Assembly: GCF_000142805.1 (NCBI RefSeq)
Contig: NC_013080.1
Coordinates: 868,001-932,000, forward strand
Reading direction: 5' to 3'
DNA: 64,000 nt
Origin: Lachancea thermotolerans CBS 6340
Lineage: Eukaryota; Ascomycota; Saccharomycetes; Saccharomycetales; Saccharomycetaceae
The notes under the pieces were generated by a model. The model had not been told where the DNA came from. It did not search any database and was given only the letters and a program-made list of their open reading frames with translations. The translations under genes were made by a program, and so were the position numbers. Numbering within the stretch: position 1 is the first letter of the stretch; each line of letters opens with the position of its first letter. This document shows, one piece after another, positions 46,281 to 57,621 of the stretch.

Positions 46281-47780
46281 TCATTCTGCCAAGTTAAGTT
46301 CGAGGTCTTTGTACCCAAACTGTCTCTTGTAGTCATCAAAAGTCCTCTGTAACTCGTCAATATACAGCTTTTGATAATGGTCAATTTCTTCAACAGTGGG
46401 GTTATCATGCTTCCTTTTGATATAAATAGGGTTCCCTGTCACTACATTGATCGGCTTACGGAACGGTATCAAGCCGAAGTCGTAGTTAAACAGGCCACGA
46501 GCGAAAAAGAGGGGAATTGTAAAGCCGTAGGTCTTCTTAAACCACAGCTGGAACTTGTGTAAGTACGATTTTTCATCAGTTTCTAAGATGTTGTAGCAGT
46601 CGGTCTCTCCGAAAGCAAAGCAGGGCACCAAGCAAACGTTTCCGGTCTCCAGAGCAAGTTTGATGAAACCCTTCCTTCTCTTGAGAACCAAGTCTGCAGA
46701 GCCAAGTTTGCTCATCAAGGCCTCTTGCGCACCTCCAACAACTATGCAGATAGAATGGTTACGCTCTAGAACCTTCAGAGCGTTCTTCTTTGAGACTGTG
46801 GTGACGCCCAGCGAAAGAAGGTAGTCTCGGTAGAACGGGATCTGGAACTGGTTAACTAGGGTCATGAGGCACATGGGAATACCAGGAAAAAGCTTGGACC
46901 AGTTAGCACCCTCTGTTGCAAACGCGCCGAAAGCTCCCAGTGCAGCCACCCCATGGGGATGGTATCCGAATATGTAGCGTGGACCTGTAACTTCTCTGGG
47001 AGGGGCGCCTCCAAGTTTGAGGATGTTGACTTTGAGCGAGTATCTCAGAGGCCACAAGCGCAGCTGAAAGCTGACGAGGTATTTATCCTCTGAAGGGCAG
47101 CCGCTGCTGTGTTTTTTGTGCGTAAACGTCGGCTTGAGATCTGCTGTTTTGTGAAGCTGGATAGGGAAGTAGTCGCAGTAATAGCGCCAGAAAGTGAGGC
47201 CCCTCATCCACTTCGAGTACCGCTTCGTGACGTTCCCGTTAGCAGGTGACCTGTCAAATGCGTAGTAAGCCATGTACGGGAACATGATAATCCACATGAT
47301 GGGATTTGCGAGCGCCAGGATCGCAAACGCCAGGATATACACAAATGACGCGACGTGCCAGGCCACTGCGAGCGTTTGAAGCCTGCGCCTCCATGGCGTC
47401 TTGACAGAGCAAAACGCTAGTTTCGGCCTCGGCTCTTGAAAGTGGTTGATTTCTTCAACAAACTCGCTCAGTTTCTTGCCCTCCTGGTGATTACGGTCAT
47501 ACAACCGAACATGGTCTAGTTCATGATGGAGGAATCCCGATGCTTTGCTGCTCCGCTCACTTGCCGCGTTTTCGTCTCGATGTTCTGCTCCGTGTTCCCC
47601 TCCGTTTTCTCTCCCGCCTTCCCGGCCCCTCTGCTTCAGTCCCTTAGAATTGTCCATCGTAGCGGTCCTCCCGTCACTACGTTTAAGCCCGTCTGCTGTG
47701 TTGTCCACTTCTGCCCAACTAAGGTGTCCTCGGAGTAATCGCTCTGCAAGTTGCTTTGTTCTATTTAATGTTTTGCACAT
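46281..47780 (-). CDS. DGA1: Dga1, diacylglycerol acyltransferase (DGAT2)
   Basis: Orthologue of YOR245C. From the ATG at 47780 it has 499 residues; a second ATG at 47657 gives 458, closer to the 418 of S. cerevisiae and in good context. The longer frame back to 47852 begins with TTG. DGAT2 hallmarks: a hydrophobic hairpin (LAVAWHVASFVYILAFAILAL), YCDYFPIQL (the YFP motif), FGYHPHGVAALGAFGAFATEG with the catalytic His, and a C-terminal RGLFNYDFGLIPFRKPINVV. It makes triacylglycerol from diacylglycerol and acyl-CoA at the ER and lipid droplets. The extra N-terminus is Arg/Glu-rich and low complexity. Confidence 0.94.
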   Translation of the reverse strand: MCKTLNRTKQLAERLLRGHLSWAEVDNTADGLKRSDGRTATMDNSKGLKQRGREGGRENGGEHGAEHRDENAASERSSKASGFLHHELDHVRLYDRNHQEGKKLSEFVEEINHFQEPRPKLAFCSVKTPWRRRLQTLAVAWHVASFVYILAFAILALANPIMWIIMFPYMAYYAFDRSPANGNVTKRYSKWMRGLTFWRYYCDYFPIQLHKTADLKPTFTHKKHSSGCPSEDKYLVSFQLRLWPLRYSLKVNILKLGGAPPREVTGPRYIFGYHPHGVAALGAFGAFATEGANWSKLFPGIPMCLMTLVNQFQIPFYRDYLLSLGVTTVSKKNALKVLERNHSICIVVGGAQEALMSKLGSADLVLKRRKGFIKLALETGNVCLVPCFAFGETDCYNILETDEKSYLHKFQLWFKKTYGFTIPLFFARGLFNYDFGLIPFRKPINVVTGNPIYIKRKHDNPTVEEIDHYQKLYIDELQRTFDDYKRQFGYKDLELNLAE

Positions 47781-48019
47781 GGCGCTCGGAACGGCCCATG
47801 TGAGGAGCCCTGAGAAATTCCCGTGACACTGACACGATCGTTTTCGCCGCAACGTATTTTTGTTTTATGACTTTGTGATCTTTAATGACGTTAAACATAG
47901 AAGCTCAGGTGTCAGCGTCAGTTTTATTTATATAAAATGAGGAATAGACTAAAACGTTGAGCGACATGTATAAGGATTAAGGTAAGGAGTTTACTCAGAA
48001 AGCCAAAAATTTGCCAACG

Positions 48020-50002
48020 ATGAAATTAACGAGGAGACCTCAGAGGCCAATCAAAGCTTTGAAAAGGGCTCCTTACTACCTTGCTTCAATAGCTCTGTTG
48101 TACATAGTGTTTGGCATCGCGATTAAGCATGGCTCAAACGAACCAAGAGCCCCTTCCGCTCAAGAATCGAGCAGTTTTTCGAAGAAAGACTACTACGAAA
48201 ACTTCTTGCAGCGTTTGCCTGTCTCACGGATGGGGCAGGACTCGATTTCGCAAATTAATTTTGAAACTCGAGCTGGAAGCAGAAGATTTACGCAGAAAGA
48301 TGAGCTCGGCAAGACGCTTGTACCAGCTCGTAGTGGACACGAGGTGGAGCCTGGCCGCGAGGTGTTACTACCCGTTGCGTCATCTTTCCGACAATGGGAG
48401 CGCTCTTTATCTACTGAAGAAAGATGGTCCCACTCACTTGCCGCGACCATGGCGTTTGTTTCTAAGCTCGTACGCATGGGGTTCAAGCACCCGGTCGTCC
48501 CGTTTTCCTGGAGGGACTGGCATGACACCTCTGAAATCACAAAGACTAAAGTTTCAGGCCTAAGCTCTGAATATTTCGAAGTTGCAGAGTCGGAAGCAAT
48601 CAAAGCCGCAAGAGGTGCGCGTTTCCTTTATTTGGATGGCGTGGCAATTAACAAGATGGTCGTTCTGTACAATGAAAGTTGCATTGAGCTCAATGCAAGG
48701 AACCTCGACAGCAGAAAGAGCGCAATATTTGACCCGGAATCCGGGATGCTGAGCGACATTCGCGAGCTTGAATCTCAGCGAGGCCCAGCCTTTTTCAATA
48801 TGAGCTCTGTCAAACAAGACATTTCCTTAAATAGTCAGGACCATCAGTCTGCGTCTAGAGAGCCTCTTCCAAGCAACCATGAGGACAGTGCCAAATTACA
48901 CCCAACAAAACCAATTAGCCTACCCAAAATTGAGACGCGCCGCAATTTCAAGTACCATGGGAAGGAAGAAGGAGTTATCGAGCTAATCGAAGAAGACTTC
49001 GACTTGGACCTGTCTAACCGTATCGAAGAGATGTCCCAAATCTCGATCTGTGACGAATACAATGGGAAAAACATCACCGTAGCCGAGTCGGCGTTTCTCC
49101 AGCACCTAGCTTTCAGGCATACTGAAATGCTGCGCGAGACTTCACGCAGCCTGAACGAGAAACATCAAACAAAGTTCTTCAATGAAGTGAAACTCGACTC
49201 TAAGGACCGGGAAATTTGGGGCCAAGGATGTCATCATGATTGGAGGTTTTTTAGGTCTATTACTCCCCAACAGCAACGGCTGCAAGTGTTACATCGAATG
49301 ACGCGAGCTTGGCAGAGTTTCGCAAGTCATCAAAAAATCATCTACTGGTTGGCGCACGGGAACTTGTTGAGCTGGTTTTGGCAAGGAACTAACTTCGAAT
49401 GGGACTACGATATTGACATACAGGTGCCTATGAGACACATGGAGTTTTTGTCTGCAAACTTCAACAATTCCATCATTATTTCAGACGACGAAGGATACGT
49501 TGGGAGGTACTACTTAGAAGTCAATCCGCTCTATGCTGACAAAAATCGTGGCTCGGGAATGAATGTGATTGATGCTCGCTTTATTGATGTTGACACAGGT
49601 CTCTATATCGATCTAACTTCAATATCCAATGTAGTGGACAGCGCAGGTTCCCATTTTGGCGACAAAAACTACCATTCTTACCAGTCCTTCAGCTACTTGA
49701 ACCCTTTGCGAGAGACCATGTATGAAGGGTCTAAGACGTATATACCGGCCGCCGTTCAAAACATTTTGAGTGATGAATATCCTAGTGGGCTCTCCAAGAT
49801 GGAATACAAAGACTACGTGTACAATAAAACTATATCTGGATGGATATCTAATTCAAAAAACCCTAACATGATCCCGGAGCCTCTAAAGATTATGTGGAAG
49901 CGCCACCAGCTCGAGATAGCAGCTCTGTGTCCTCTTGAAGGATTCAAAGACACTAAAAGTTGTAAGGATAGAACAACTTCTGAATCAGGAAAAAAAAATT
50001 GA
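48020..50002 (+). CDS. MNN4/YJR061W-like LicD-family protein, likely mannosylphosphate transfer factor
   Basis: 660 residues from the ATG at 48020. This is a type II Golgi-like membrane protein: short basic tail, one membrane segment at about 21-40 (YYLASIALLYIVFGIAI), Ser-rich stem, then a LicD-type nucleotidyl/phosphosugar transferase domain. It contains IYWLAHGNLLSWFWQGTNF followed by the Asp motif EWDYDIDIQVP, and YYLEVNP. S. cerevisiae Mnn4 promotes mannosylphosphorylation of N-glycans; YJR061W is its relative. The Lys/Glu repeat tail of S. cerevisiae Mnn4 is missing. It sits between DGA1 and RAD53, where S. cerevisiae has no such gene. Confidence 0.85.
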   Translation: MKLTRRPQRPIKALKRAPYYLASIALLYIVFGIAIKHGSNEPRAPSAQESSSFSKKDYYENFLQRLPVSRMGQDSISQINFETRAGSRRFTQKDELGKTLVPARSGHEVEPGREVLLPVASSFRQWERSLSTEERWSHSLAATMAFVSKLVRMGFKHPVVPFSWRDWHDTSEITKTKVSGLSSEYFEVAESEAIKAARGARFLYLDGVAINKMVVLYNESCIELNARNLDSRKSAIFDPESGMLSDIRELESQRGPAFFNMSSVKQDISLNSQDHQSASREPLPSNHEDSAKLHPTKPISLPKIETRRNFKYHGKEEGVIELIEEDFDLDLSNRIEEMSQISICDEYNGKNITVAESAFLQHLAFRHTEMLRETSRSLNEKHQTKFFNEVKLDSKDREIWGQGCHHDWRFFRSITPQQQRLQVLHRMTRAWQSFASHQKIIYWLAHGNLLSWFWQGTNFEWDYDIDIQVPMRHMEFLSANFNNSIIISDDEGYVGRYYLEVNPLYADKNRGSGMNVIDARFIDVDTGLYIDLTSISNVVDSAGSHFGDKNYHSYQSFSYLNPLRETMYEGSKTYIPAAVQNILSDEYPSGLSKMEYKDYVYNKTISGWISNSKNPNMIPEPLKIMWKRHQLEIAALCPLEGFKDTKSCKDRTTSESGKKN

Positions 50003-50231
50003 TGAAGGAATTCAAATCCAGATTAATCCATCATGCCATGCTAGAGGCTCCCCCTCTGGCGCTGAGGTATCTCGAAGTGTCCTGTCAATTGTTGAGACCA
50101 GTGTGCATCATTTACGATGTGGCACGACGCGTAAAATAATAGCGTTTCGCGTCGCACTCATCGACCAACTCCAAGTAAAAGCACAAGAAATAGCATAAAC
50201 TTCATATAACCTAGTGCCTTGAGATCCGTTG
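50003..50231 (+). promoter_or_regulatory. RAD53 promoter with MBF (MCB) site
   Basis: A perfect ACGCGT lies at 50127-50132 and a second CGCGTC-type half site about 15 bp later, about 100 bp before the RAD53 ATG. This fits G1/S-regulated transcription by MBF. Confidence 0.6.
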
Positions 50232-52619
50232 ATGGACTACGTCACTCAGCCTACTCAGCAGGCGACCCAAGCTACCCAAAAATATATCATTGAGAAGTTT
50301 AGCCAAGAGCAGATCGATGATGACATCGTATGTCGAATGATTTGTACGACGGGTCAGATACCTATCCGAGACCTACGCGCAGAGCTCCGAGATGTGGTTG
50401 GAAAGAAGGAGTCCATCAAGAAGCTTTGGACGTTTGGTAGGAACCCTCAATGTGACTATCACCTAGGGAACACTTCACGGTTTTCAAACAGACATTTTCA
50501 AATCATGCTGGGAGAAGACGGGAACTTGCTCCTACGTGATACCTCTACCAACGGAACTTGGCTGAACGGGGAAAGGCTAGTCAAAGAGAGGAACCAAATT
50601 CTGTCTCAGGGTGATGAAATTACAGTCGGTTGGGGCGTCTCGCAGGATGTTTTGAGCTTGGTCGTGTTCATAAATGACAAGTTCAAGCAGAGACTCGAGG
50701 CCGCAAAGGCCCACGGTAGCAAATCAGCTAAGAGCCGTAGCTCTAGAGGAGCCTCCTCCAGTGCTCAACTCACGGGTATTCTACGAGACTACTCCATCAA
50801 AGACGAAGTCGTGGGCCAGGGCGCCTTTGCGACTGTTAAAAAGGCCATAGAAAGGAGAACTGGCAAGACACACGCAGTCAAAATCATCAATAAACGTAAA
50901 GTCATGGGGAATATGGATGGCGTGACGCGAGAGCTGGAAGTCCTGAGAAGACTAAACCACCCACGGATTGTTAGCCTCAAAGGCTTCTACGAAGACAAAG
51001 AAAGCTATTACTTGGTCATGGAGTTTGTATCAGGAGGCGACCTCATGGACTTTGTTGCCGCCCACGGGTCTGTGGGTGAAGATGCAGGGCGCGAAATTAC
51101 GCGACAAGTCTTGGAGGCTGTTAAATACATTCACGCTATGGGGATTAGCCACCGTGACTTGAAGCCGGACAATATATTAATCGAGCGGGATGATCCCGTG
51201 CTTGTAAAGATAACCGATTTTGGCTTGGCCAAGATCCAAGACAATGGAACCTTCATGAAGACCTTCTGCGGGACCTTGGCGTATGTGGCTCCCGAAGTAA
51301 TAAGCGGGAAGAATTCCGAGGAAAAAGAGGGCAACAAATACTCATCGCTTGTTGACATGTGGTCGATAGGATGCCTTGTATACGTGATCCTAACGGGCCA
51401 CTTACCGTTTAGTGGAAGCACTCAGCAGGAGCTCTACAAACAAATCAGCGCGGGCTCGTATCACGAAGGCCCGTTAAAGGACTACAGAATTTCGGACGAT
51501 GCCCGGGACTTTATAGAATCATTTCTCCAAGTGAACCCCAGGGACCGCATGACCGCCGAGCAGGCGCTTAAGCATCCATGGATAAGGACCGCAGACAGCC
51601 AGAGCTTCATAGACTCTCAGGTCAGTCTTTCCCAATCTATGTCACAGCAAAAGGCTAGCGATAACGTCAGCGACGCCCAACAACAATTCATTAATATGAG
51701 AGCTACCAAGCCCAAAGATGAGCAGCCACAATCATCGCCGCAAGAGCCACAGACACAGCAGCCCGTTTTCAAAATTCCGGGACACCGCCCAGTCAGGTAC
51801 ACGCAGTCCTGCGTGCCAGAAAACTCACAGCCAAGCAGTCTAAAACAGGTGCGAACGGCGAACTTTGATTTCAACTATGCTTCGCAAGCTAGCGACGAGA
51901 GCCAGCAGCCGGTACAAATACCAAGAGGCAGGGTGCCGCCTCGGCTAGCCGACCCTGACAACGAAGATGACGTGCGACTCAATGCAGACAGCATGACCGC
52001 TGCAGGCGGCAGATTCATAACGCTACGGTCAACTGCCGAAAGCTCAGTCAAGGGCGTTATTGAGATAAAGCAAGGCGTGAATCCTTTTTTCATCGGACGG
52101 TCCCAGGACTGCAGCTGCAAAATCGAGGACAACCGACTATCTCGAATCCACTGCTTCGTGCTGAAAAAGAGACATCCAATTGGGGACAGCATCCACGAAT
52201 CGCCCGCCCAGGGTCTCGAAGACCTGTGGTATTGCCATTCTGGCACAAACCTCAGTTACTTAAATGACGTGAAGCTCACACAGGGAACCAAAGCTTTGTT
52301 GTACGAAGGCGACGAGATCAAAATAATTTCTGACCGAGCTAACAATTTTGTGATATCTTTCGTAGTCGAGATTAACGATTCTACAGGGCTCTTTAACCAC
52401 GGAAAACCCTTCCCTGGACACGAGAGGCTCGTGGAGCAACAGACGCCGGATGAACTTGGCTTGACCAGAAAGCTGACTGATCTCAAGAAAGCCTTCGCTT
52501 CACAAAACTCTAGCAAAAGGGTACGCTCAATCAGTCTCAGCCAGGATCCCAACAAAAAAGCTAAACGCGCAAGGCTTGACAAGGCCGATAAAGGTGGGGC
52601 GAACTTGCAATTTATATAG
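50232..52619 (+). CDS. RAD53: Rad53, DNA-damage checkpoint kinase
   Basis: Orthologue of YPL153C, 795 residues (821). It keeps the N-terminal TQ cluster with Thr at 5, 8, 12 and 15, exactly as in S. cerevisiae, phosphorylated by Mec1/Tel1 or Mps1. FHA1 (about 30-160) has the phosphothreonine-binding Arg at position 70 (FGRNPQCDYHLGN). The kinase domain is at about 180-450 with GQGAFATVKKA, HRDLKPDN, DFGLAK and TFCGTLAYVAPE. FHA2 follows at about 590-720 (FFIGRSQDCSCKIEDNRLSR). The C-terminus carries a bipartite basic NLS (KRVRSISLS, KKAKRARLD). Rad53 stabilises forks, induces Dun1 and blocks late origins. Start at 50232; the preceding codon is TTG. Confidence 0.98.
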   Translation: MDYVTQPTQQATQATQKYIIEKFSQEQIDDDIVCRMICTTGQIPIRDLRAELRDVVGKKESIKKLWTFGRNPQCDYHLGNTSRFSNRHFQIMLGEDGNLLLRDTSTNGTWLNGERLVKERNQILSQGDEITVGWGVSQDVLSLVVFINDKFKQRLEAAKAHGSKSAKSRSSRGASSSAQLTGILRDYSIKDEVVGQGAFATVKKAIERRTGKTHAVKIINKRKVMGNMDGVTRELEVLRRLNHPRIVSLKGFYEDKESYYLVMEFVSGGDLMDFVAAHGSVGEDAGREITRQVLEAVKYIHAMGISHRDLKPDNILIERDDPVLVKITDFGLAKIQDNGTFMKTFCGTLAYVAPEVISGKNSEEKEGNKYSSLVDMWSIGCLVYVILTGHLPFSGSTQQELYKQISAGSYHEGPLKDYRISDDARDFIESFLQVNPRDRMTAEQALKHPWIRTADSQSFIDSQVSLSQSMSQQKASDNVSDAQQQFINMRATKPKDEQPQSSPQEPQTQQPVFKIPGHRPVRYTQSCVPENSQPSSLKQVRTANFDFNYASQASDESQQPVQIPRGRVPPRLADPDNEDDVRLNADSMTAAGGRFITLRSTAESSVKGVIEIKQGVNPFFIGRSQDCSCKIEDNRLSRIHCFVLKKRHPIGDSIHESPAQGLEDLWYCHSGTNLSYLNDVKLTQGTKALLYEGDEIKIISDRANNFVISFVVEINDSTGLFNHGKPFPGHERLVEQQTPDELGLTRKLTDLKKAFASQNSSKRVRSISLSQDPNKKAKRARLDKADKGGANLQFI

Positions 52620-52980
52620 AAATCAAGCCTAGCATATTTCTGCCGTCAGTTATGCATAAATAAGTAATATAGGCCACCAGGTGGACATATTCAATCGTAT
52701 CAACCGATGCCATAGCTTTTGCATCTCTTTGGATTCTTAAGCCGCTACAGAAGACTCATTGACACGTTACCCTGCTAAGCCGAAAAAGGTCACGTGTACC
52801 TAATAATTTCAAGGGGTTGAATACAAAAATTGGTATATATAAAGCGATGGGAGAAGGGATGCGAGTTACGCCATTACTGCAACCCAACACCGCGAGGAAG
52901 TACAGGAAAAACCGGATTATTAACTGGTTTTGAGCTGTATTTAGATTTCTCGCGAAAAAGTTCCAGAAAAGTGTTTATAA
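52620..52980 (+). promoter_or_regulatory. PEP4 promoter: Cbf1-type box, STRE and TATA
   Basis: 361 bp. TCACGTG lies at 52790-52796, a stress-response AGGGG at 52812-52816 and TATATATAAA at 52834-52843, in that order, ending about 140 bp before the PEP4 ATG. E-box plus STRE would fit nutrient and stress control of a vacuolar protease. Confidence 0.6.
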
Positions 52981-54234
<1,254 letters not shown>

Positions 54235-54941
54235 GCGTTGCGCGCATCCTCTCTTGAAGGAAAAAAAAAGCAAAAAGTATTGATATACTAAGACGCTGTA
54301 TCATTAGATCCCAACGAGATCACCCAAAGATCCTGTTCAACACGAAGAGCGTGCTGCAAGGACTCCAAACGGAGCGCACGCGAGTCGTGGCCTATGTCGC
54401 CCTCAAAATACTAGTAATAAGCAAAAAAACAGATATCGTCACGACGATTATGTATAGGTAATAATCCTTGCAGTATTATATGCTAATGCGGTGCGTTAGC
54501 GCTGAGACTTTAACATGGCACAGCCCGGTGAGCGTCGGATACTAGCAACGAGAGCCTGTTGGCGGAACATATCATTATCAGAGTAAATTTCCTGTCCCTC
54601 ACTTTGCAAACTCAACGTAAAAAAAAACGAGCGCCACTCGCAGAAGCATATATATGCTAGTACCTTAGAGCGTCTTAGGTCGTGTACTGACTTCTCGCAA
54701 CCTTCAACCGCGAATAAGGTCGGCCAGCTTCCAGCCCGCGCGGCTCACAACCATCTGGTCACGTGCTAGATCAGCTCTCGAAGGGAATGTTTTCTATTTA
54801 CCTTTTATAATTAAAGAGACACCGTTGGGTACGGAACTCATACGAACGGTTTGTAACAGGCCCGATCCAGTATTTTAGTCTAGATAGGCGTTTACTGGTG
54901 AGCCAGTCACAAAACGAGATATCTCCAGCGGCTGTTTGCGC
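54235..54941. other. PEP4-KIP2 intergenic region
   Basis: 707 bp. A TCACGTG box is at 54759-54765 and a 14-bp palindrome AGCATATATATGCT (TATA-like) at 54645-54658. I see no RNA gene or other clear motif. Confidence 0.45.
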
Positions 54942-56978
54942 ATGATCCATAAAAGCCCAACCCGCAAACACATGTCAAGATTTTGTAACTATCCCGTCCC
55001 TCAGACGCCAGTGTTTCAAACTGGTGGAGGGACATTTTCGAGCAGGCGACGCAAGAGCTCGGTTACTCCGCTAACTACGCCACTTTCAACGACCTCTGTT
55101 CGGCGCAGGAGTCGGCAAAGCTCGCCATCACGGTCATCGATGATCTCGTCACCCACGAGGACAAGCTCTGGCTCCAGTAGCCGCGGTCGCTCTGCTGAAG
55201 GGCTTGTGAACCTGGATAACGTGCTAGAGGGCGGCACCACGCAGCAGTGTCGTGGAACCATATCGGTGTCGATTCGGCTGAAGCCCTCGGACACGAACAC
55301 GCGAAGCCCGTGGTATGCCAGCGACGACCACACAATTGTACACAACGACCTGGGCGAGTTCTGGTTCGACAAGGTGTTCTCGCCGCAGACAAACAACTAC
55401 GGCGTGTACGAGGAGATCGGAAAACCGATGATCGACAAGCTGTTCCAGGGCTACAATGCCACGATATTTGCATACGGGATGACAGGGTCCGGCAAAACAT
55501 TCACCATGAGCGGGACGCGCGACGAGGCCGGGCTGATCCTGCTATCCGTGGAACAGATCTTCTCCCAGATCATGAAGGAAAGTGTAAACAACAAGTCCTA
55601 CGAGGTGAGGGTGTCGTACCTCGAAATATACAACGAGAAGATATACGATCTTCTGAACTACCCGAGCGCCAAGAGCCCGGGGGGCACGTACGGGTCATTC
55701 CAGTCCAAGAATGTGCCTGGCGCAGGTGCCGAGCTACCGGTGCGCGACGACGCGCGACACGGAGTCCGGGTCGTGGGGCTCACCGAGCAGCAGGTGCACT
55801 CGAGCGAAGACGTGCTCCGCAAGATAGAGCTGGGCAACAGCAACCGGCGCACCGGCGAAACGGACTACAACACCCGGAGCTCGCGCTCCCACGCGATCGT
55901 CACAATCAAGGTAACCTGCACGGAGCTGCTCAGCGGCACCGACACCACGAGCACGCTCTCACTGTGCGACCTGGCGGGCTCCGAGCGTGCCGCTGGGCAG
56001 CACGAGAGGCGGAAAGAGGGCGCGTTTATCAACAAGTCGCTGCTGGCACTGGGCACGGTGATCTCCAAGCTGAGCGCCGTCAGCGGTGCCAGTGGCGGCG
56101 GCGCTGCGACGCCGCCGCCAACCTTCGGGAACAGCCACGTCCCGTACCGTGACTCGAAGCTGACACGCATTCTACAGCCCGCACTGAGCGGCGACAGCAT
56201 CGTGACCACGATCTGCACCATCGACACTAAGCCTGACGCGATGTCGGAAACCGTGAATACGATCCGCTTCGCGTCGCGCGCCAAGAATGTGTCCATGACG
56301 GTCAAGAGAAACGAGGCCGAGGCGACACACGACAAAGACGAGCTGCTCCACAGCCTGCGCCGCCAGCTGGACGAGCAGCAGGATCTCATCTGCGAGCTCC
56401 GCCGCGCGCAACCGCCTGCGGACCAGAGCTCATGCGAGGCGACGCCGCTGGGCCCGTCCGCGACAGTGCTTATGCTGCGGCGCGAAAATGAGACGCTCAA
56501 GAAGAAGCTGCAGCACTGCGAGCGGCTGCTGGACAAGGACGACGCGGCGGTCGAAGATGAGCAGTTCGTGGAGATCGTGGAGATGCTCCCGCCCGCGGTC
56601 GGGGCGTTGCTGGAAAGTAAGATTCAAGGGTTAGAATCGCAATTACGCGAGCACCGCGCTTACACCGCGCAGCTCGAACAGCGGCTGAGCGAGGCTGAGG
56701 CCGAAGCGCGCCTGGTTACTCAGCAGGCACGCGCTCAGGCGCAGACACTGTCTGGGGACGACGGCACGCTTCAACGGGTGGTACGGGAGCAAGAGGAGGA
56801 GCTGGAGGAGCTACAGCGTAGCCTCGCACGCAAGAACAAGATGCTGGACGCGCTACAGAGCGCGAAGCGACTCCGTGAGGGTGCACTGCGCCCGCTGAAC
56901 AGAGGCCTGGGTGCCGGCGCTGGCGCAGGGCTTGGCGACGGGCGCGTCGCGCACAAAAGCGGCGGCGTGGGCACGTGA
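54942..56978 (+). CDS. KIP2: Kip2, plus-end kinesin of cytoplasmic microtubules
   Basis: Orthologue of YPL155C, 678 residues (706). I start at ATG 54942 (MIHKSPT); another ATG follows at 54972. The Ser/Arg-rich N-terminal extension (about 1-95) is typical and in S. cerevisiae carries regulatory phosphorylation sites. The motor domain has the P-loop IFAYGMTGSGKTFTMSG near 178-190, switch I NTRSSRSHAIV and switch II LCDLAGSERAAG, then a Gly/Ala insertion in the late motor region and a coiled coil. Kip2 carries Bik1 and dynein toward plus ends and promotes microtubule growth. The gene is notably GC-rich, ending in a Gly/Ala repeat. Confidence 0.96.
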   Translation: MIHKSPTRKHMSRFCNYPVPQTPVFQTGGGTFSSRRRKSSVTPLTTPLSTTSVRRRSRQSSPSRSSMISSPTRTSSGSSSRGRSAEGLVNLDNVLEGGTTQQCRGTISVSIRLKPSDTNTRSPWYASDDHTIVHNDLGEFWFDKVFSPQTNNYGVYEEIGKPMIDKLFQGYNATIFAYGMTGSGKTFTMSGTRDEAGLILLSVEQIFSQIMKESVNNKSYEVRVSYLEIYNEKIYDLLNYPSAKSPGGTYGSFQSKNVPGAGAELPVRDDARHGVRVVGLTEQQVHSSEDVLRKIELGNSNRRTGETDYNTRSSRSHAIVTIKVTCTELLSGTDTTSTLSLCDLAGSERAAGQHERRKEGAFINKSLLALGTVISKLSAVSGASGGGAATPPPTFGNSHVPYRDSKLTRILQPALSGDSIVTTICTIDTKPDAMSETVNTIRFASRAKNVSMTVKRNEAEATHDKDELLHSLRRQLDEQQDLICELRRAQPPADQSSCEATPLGPSATVLMLRRENETLKKKLQHCERLLDKDDAAVEDEQFVEIVEMLPPAVGALLESKIQGLESQLREHRAYTAQLEQRLSEAEAEARLVTQQARAQAQTLSGDDGTLQRVVREQEEELEELQRSLARKNKMLDALQSAKRLREGALRPLNRGLGAGAGAGLGDGRVAHKSGGVGT

Positions 56979-57621
56979 CCGGGCGCTTCCACCAGTCCAC
57001 GTGACTTGGCCCAAGGCACGCTCTGCAGGCACCACTACAGGCACAGTACCACAGCACGTGACAGCACGTGATCCGGATATTTCGCGACTCGCGAGCTATA
57101 TTAGCTGACCCTCTCTCTCTCTCTCGCCACGCCTGCGCCCGCCGGGAGCCTCGCACGGTGCTCCATCTCGTGTCCCACCCTGGCCCCCGCGGTGTTTCAT
57201 CTCGCGCGTGGCCCAATCCCGGCTTTGGGGCGCGCCCGTCACCGCATTTGGCCCGCACCCCACGATTTCGCGCCTCTGTCTCGAACTTTGTCGCATATTT
57301 GTCGCATTGGCGAACCGTTCTCCGTAACAGGTAAAATGGGGTGTCGAGGCCCTCCACCAGACACAGCTTCGCCCTGTTTCGCATAGAAACCGTGCGCGAC
57401 TGCGGCGAAGCCTGGAAGAACGGAACTGATGCATGGGAAGCGTGTCGGGGTGTCAAGCCGGCCGCAGGGGAACGTATATTAGAAGAGGCCTTGGCAGAGA
57501 TGTGTAGGGAAGGGAGATTGGAAGAAGCGATACGGTCGGATTCGAGCAAGCACGCACTAGCTTTGCACTATATACACGCACGCGCACGCTCGGTCACTCA
57601 CACAACTACACAGAACTTAGA
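56979..57621. promoter_or_regulatory. KIP2-PRM4 intergenic region: cluster of four CACGTGA boxes, CT tract and pheromone element
   Basis: Four CACGTGA boxes, all in the same orientation by their flank, lie at 56972-56978 (covering the KIP2 stop), 56998-57004, 57055-57061 and 57065-57071. A (CT)n microsatellite lies at about 57110-57125. TGTTTCAT at 57193-57200 is the complement of a perfect pheromone response element ATGAAACA (Ste12), 420 bp before PRM4. Confidence 0.65.

Noticed and set aside
55247-56152. 301-codon ORF in another frame of KIP2
   Set aside because: It is a shadow caused by high GC and few chance stops; the kinesin frame has all motor motifs.
56972-57071. CACGTGA cluster as a centromere CDEI element
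   Set aside because: No AT-rich CDEII or CDEIII (TTCCGAA-type) follows; the surroundings are GC-rich.
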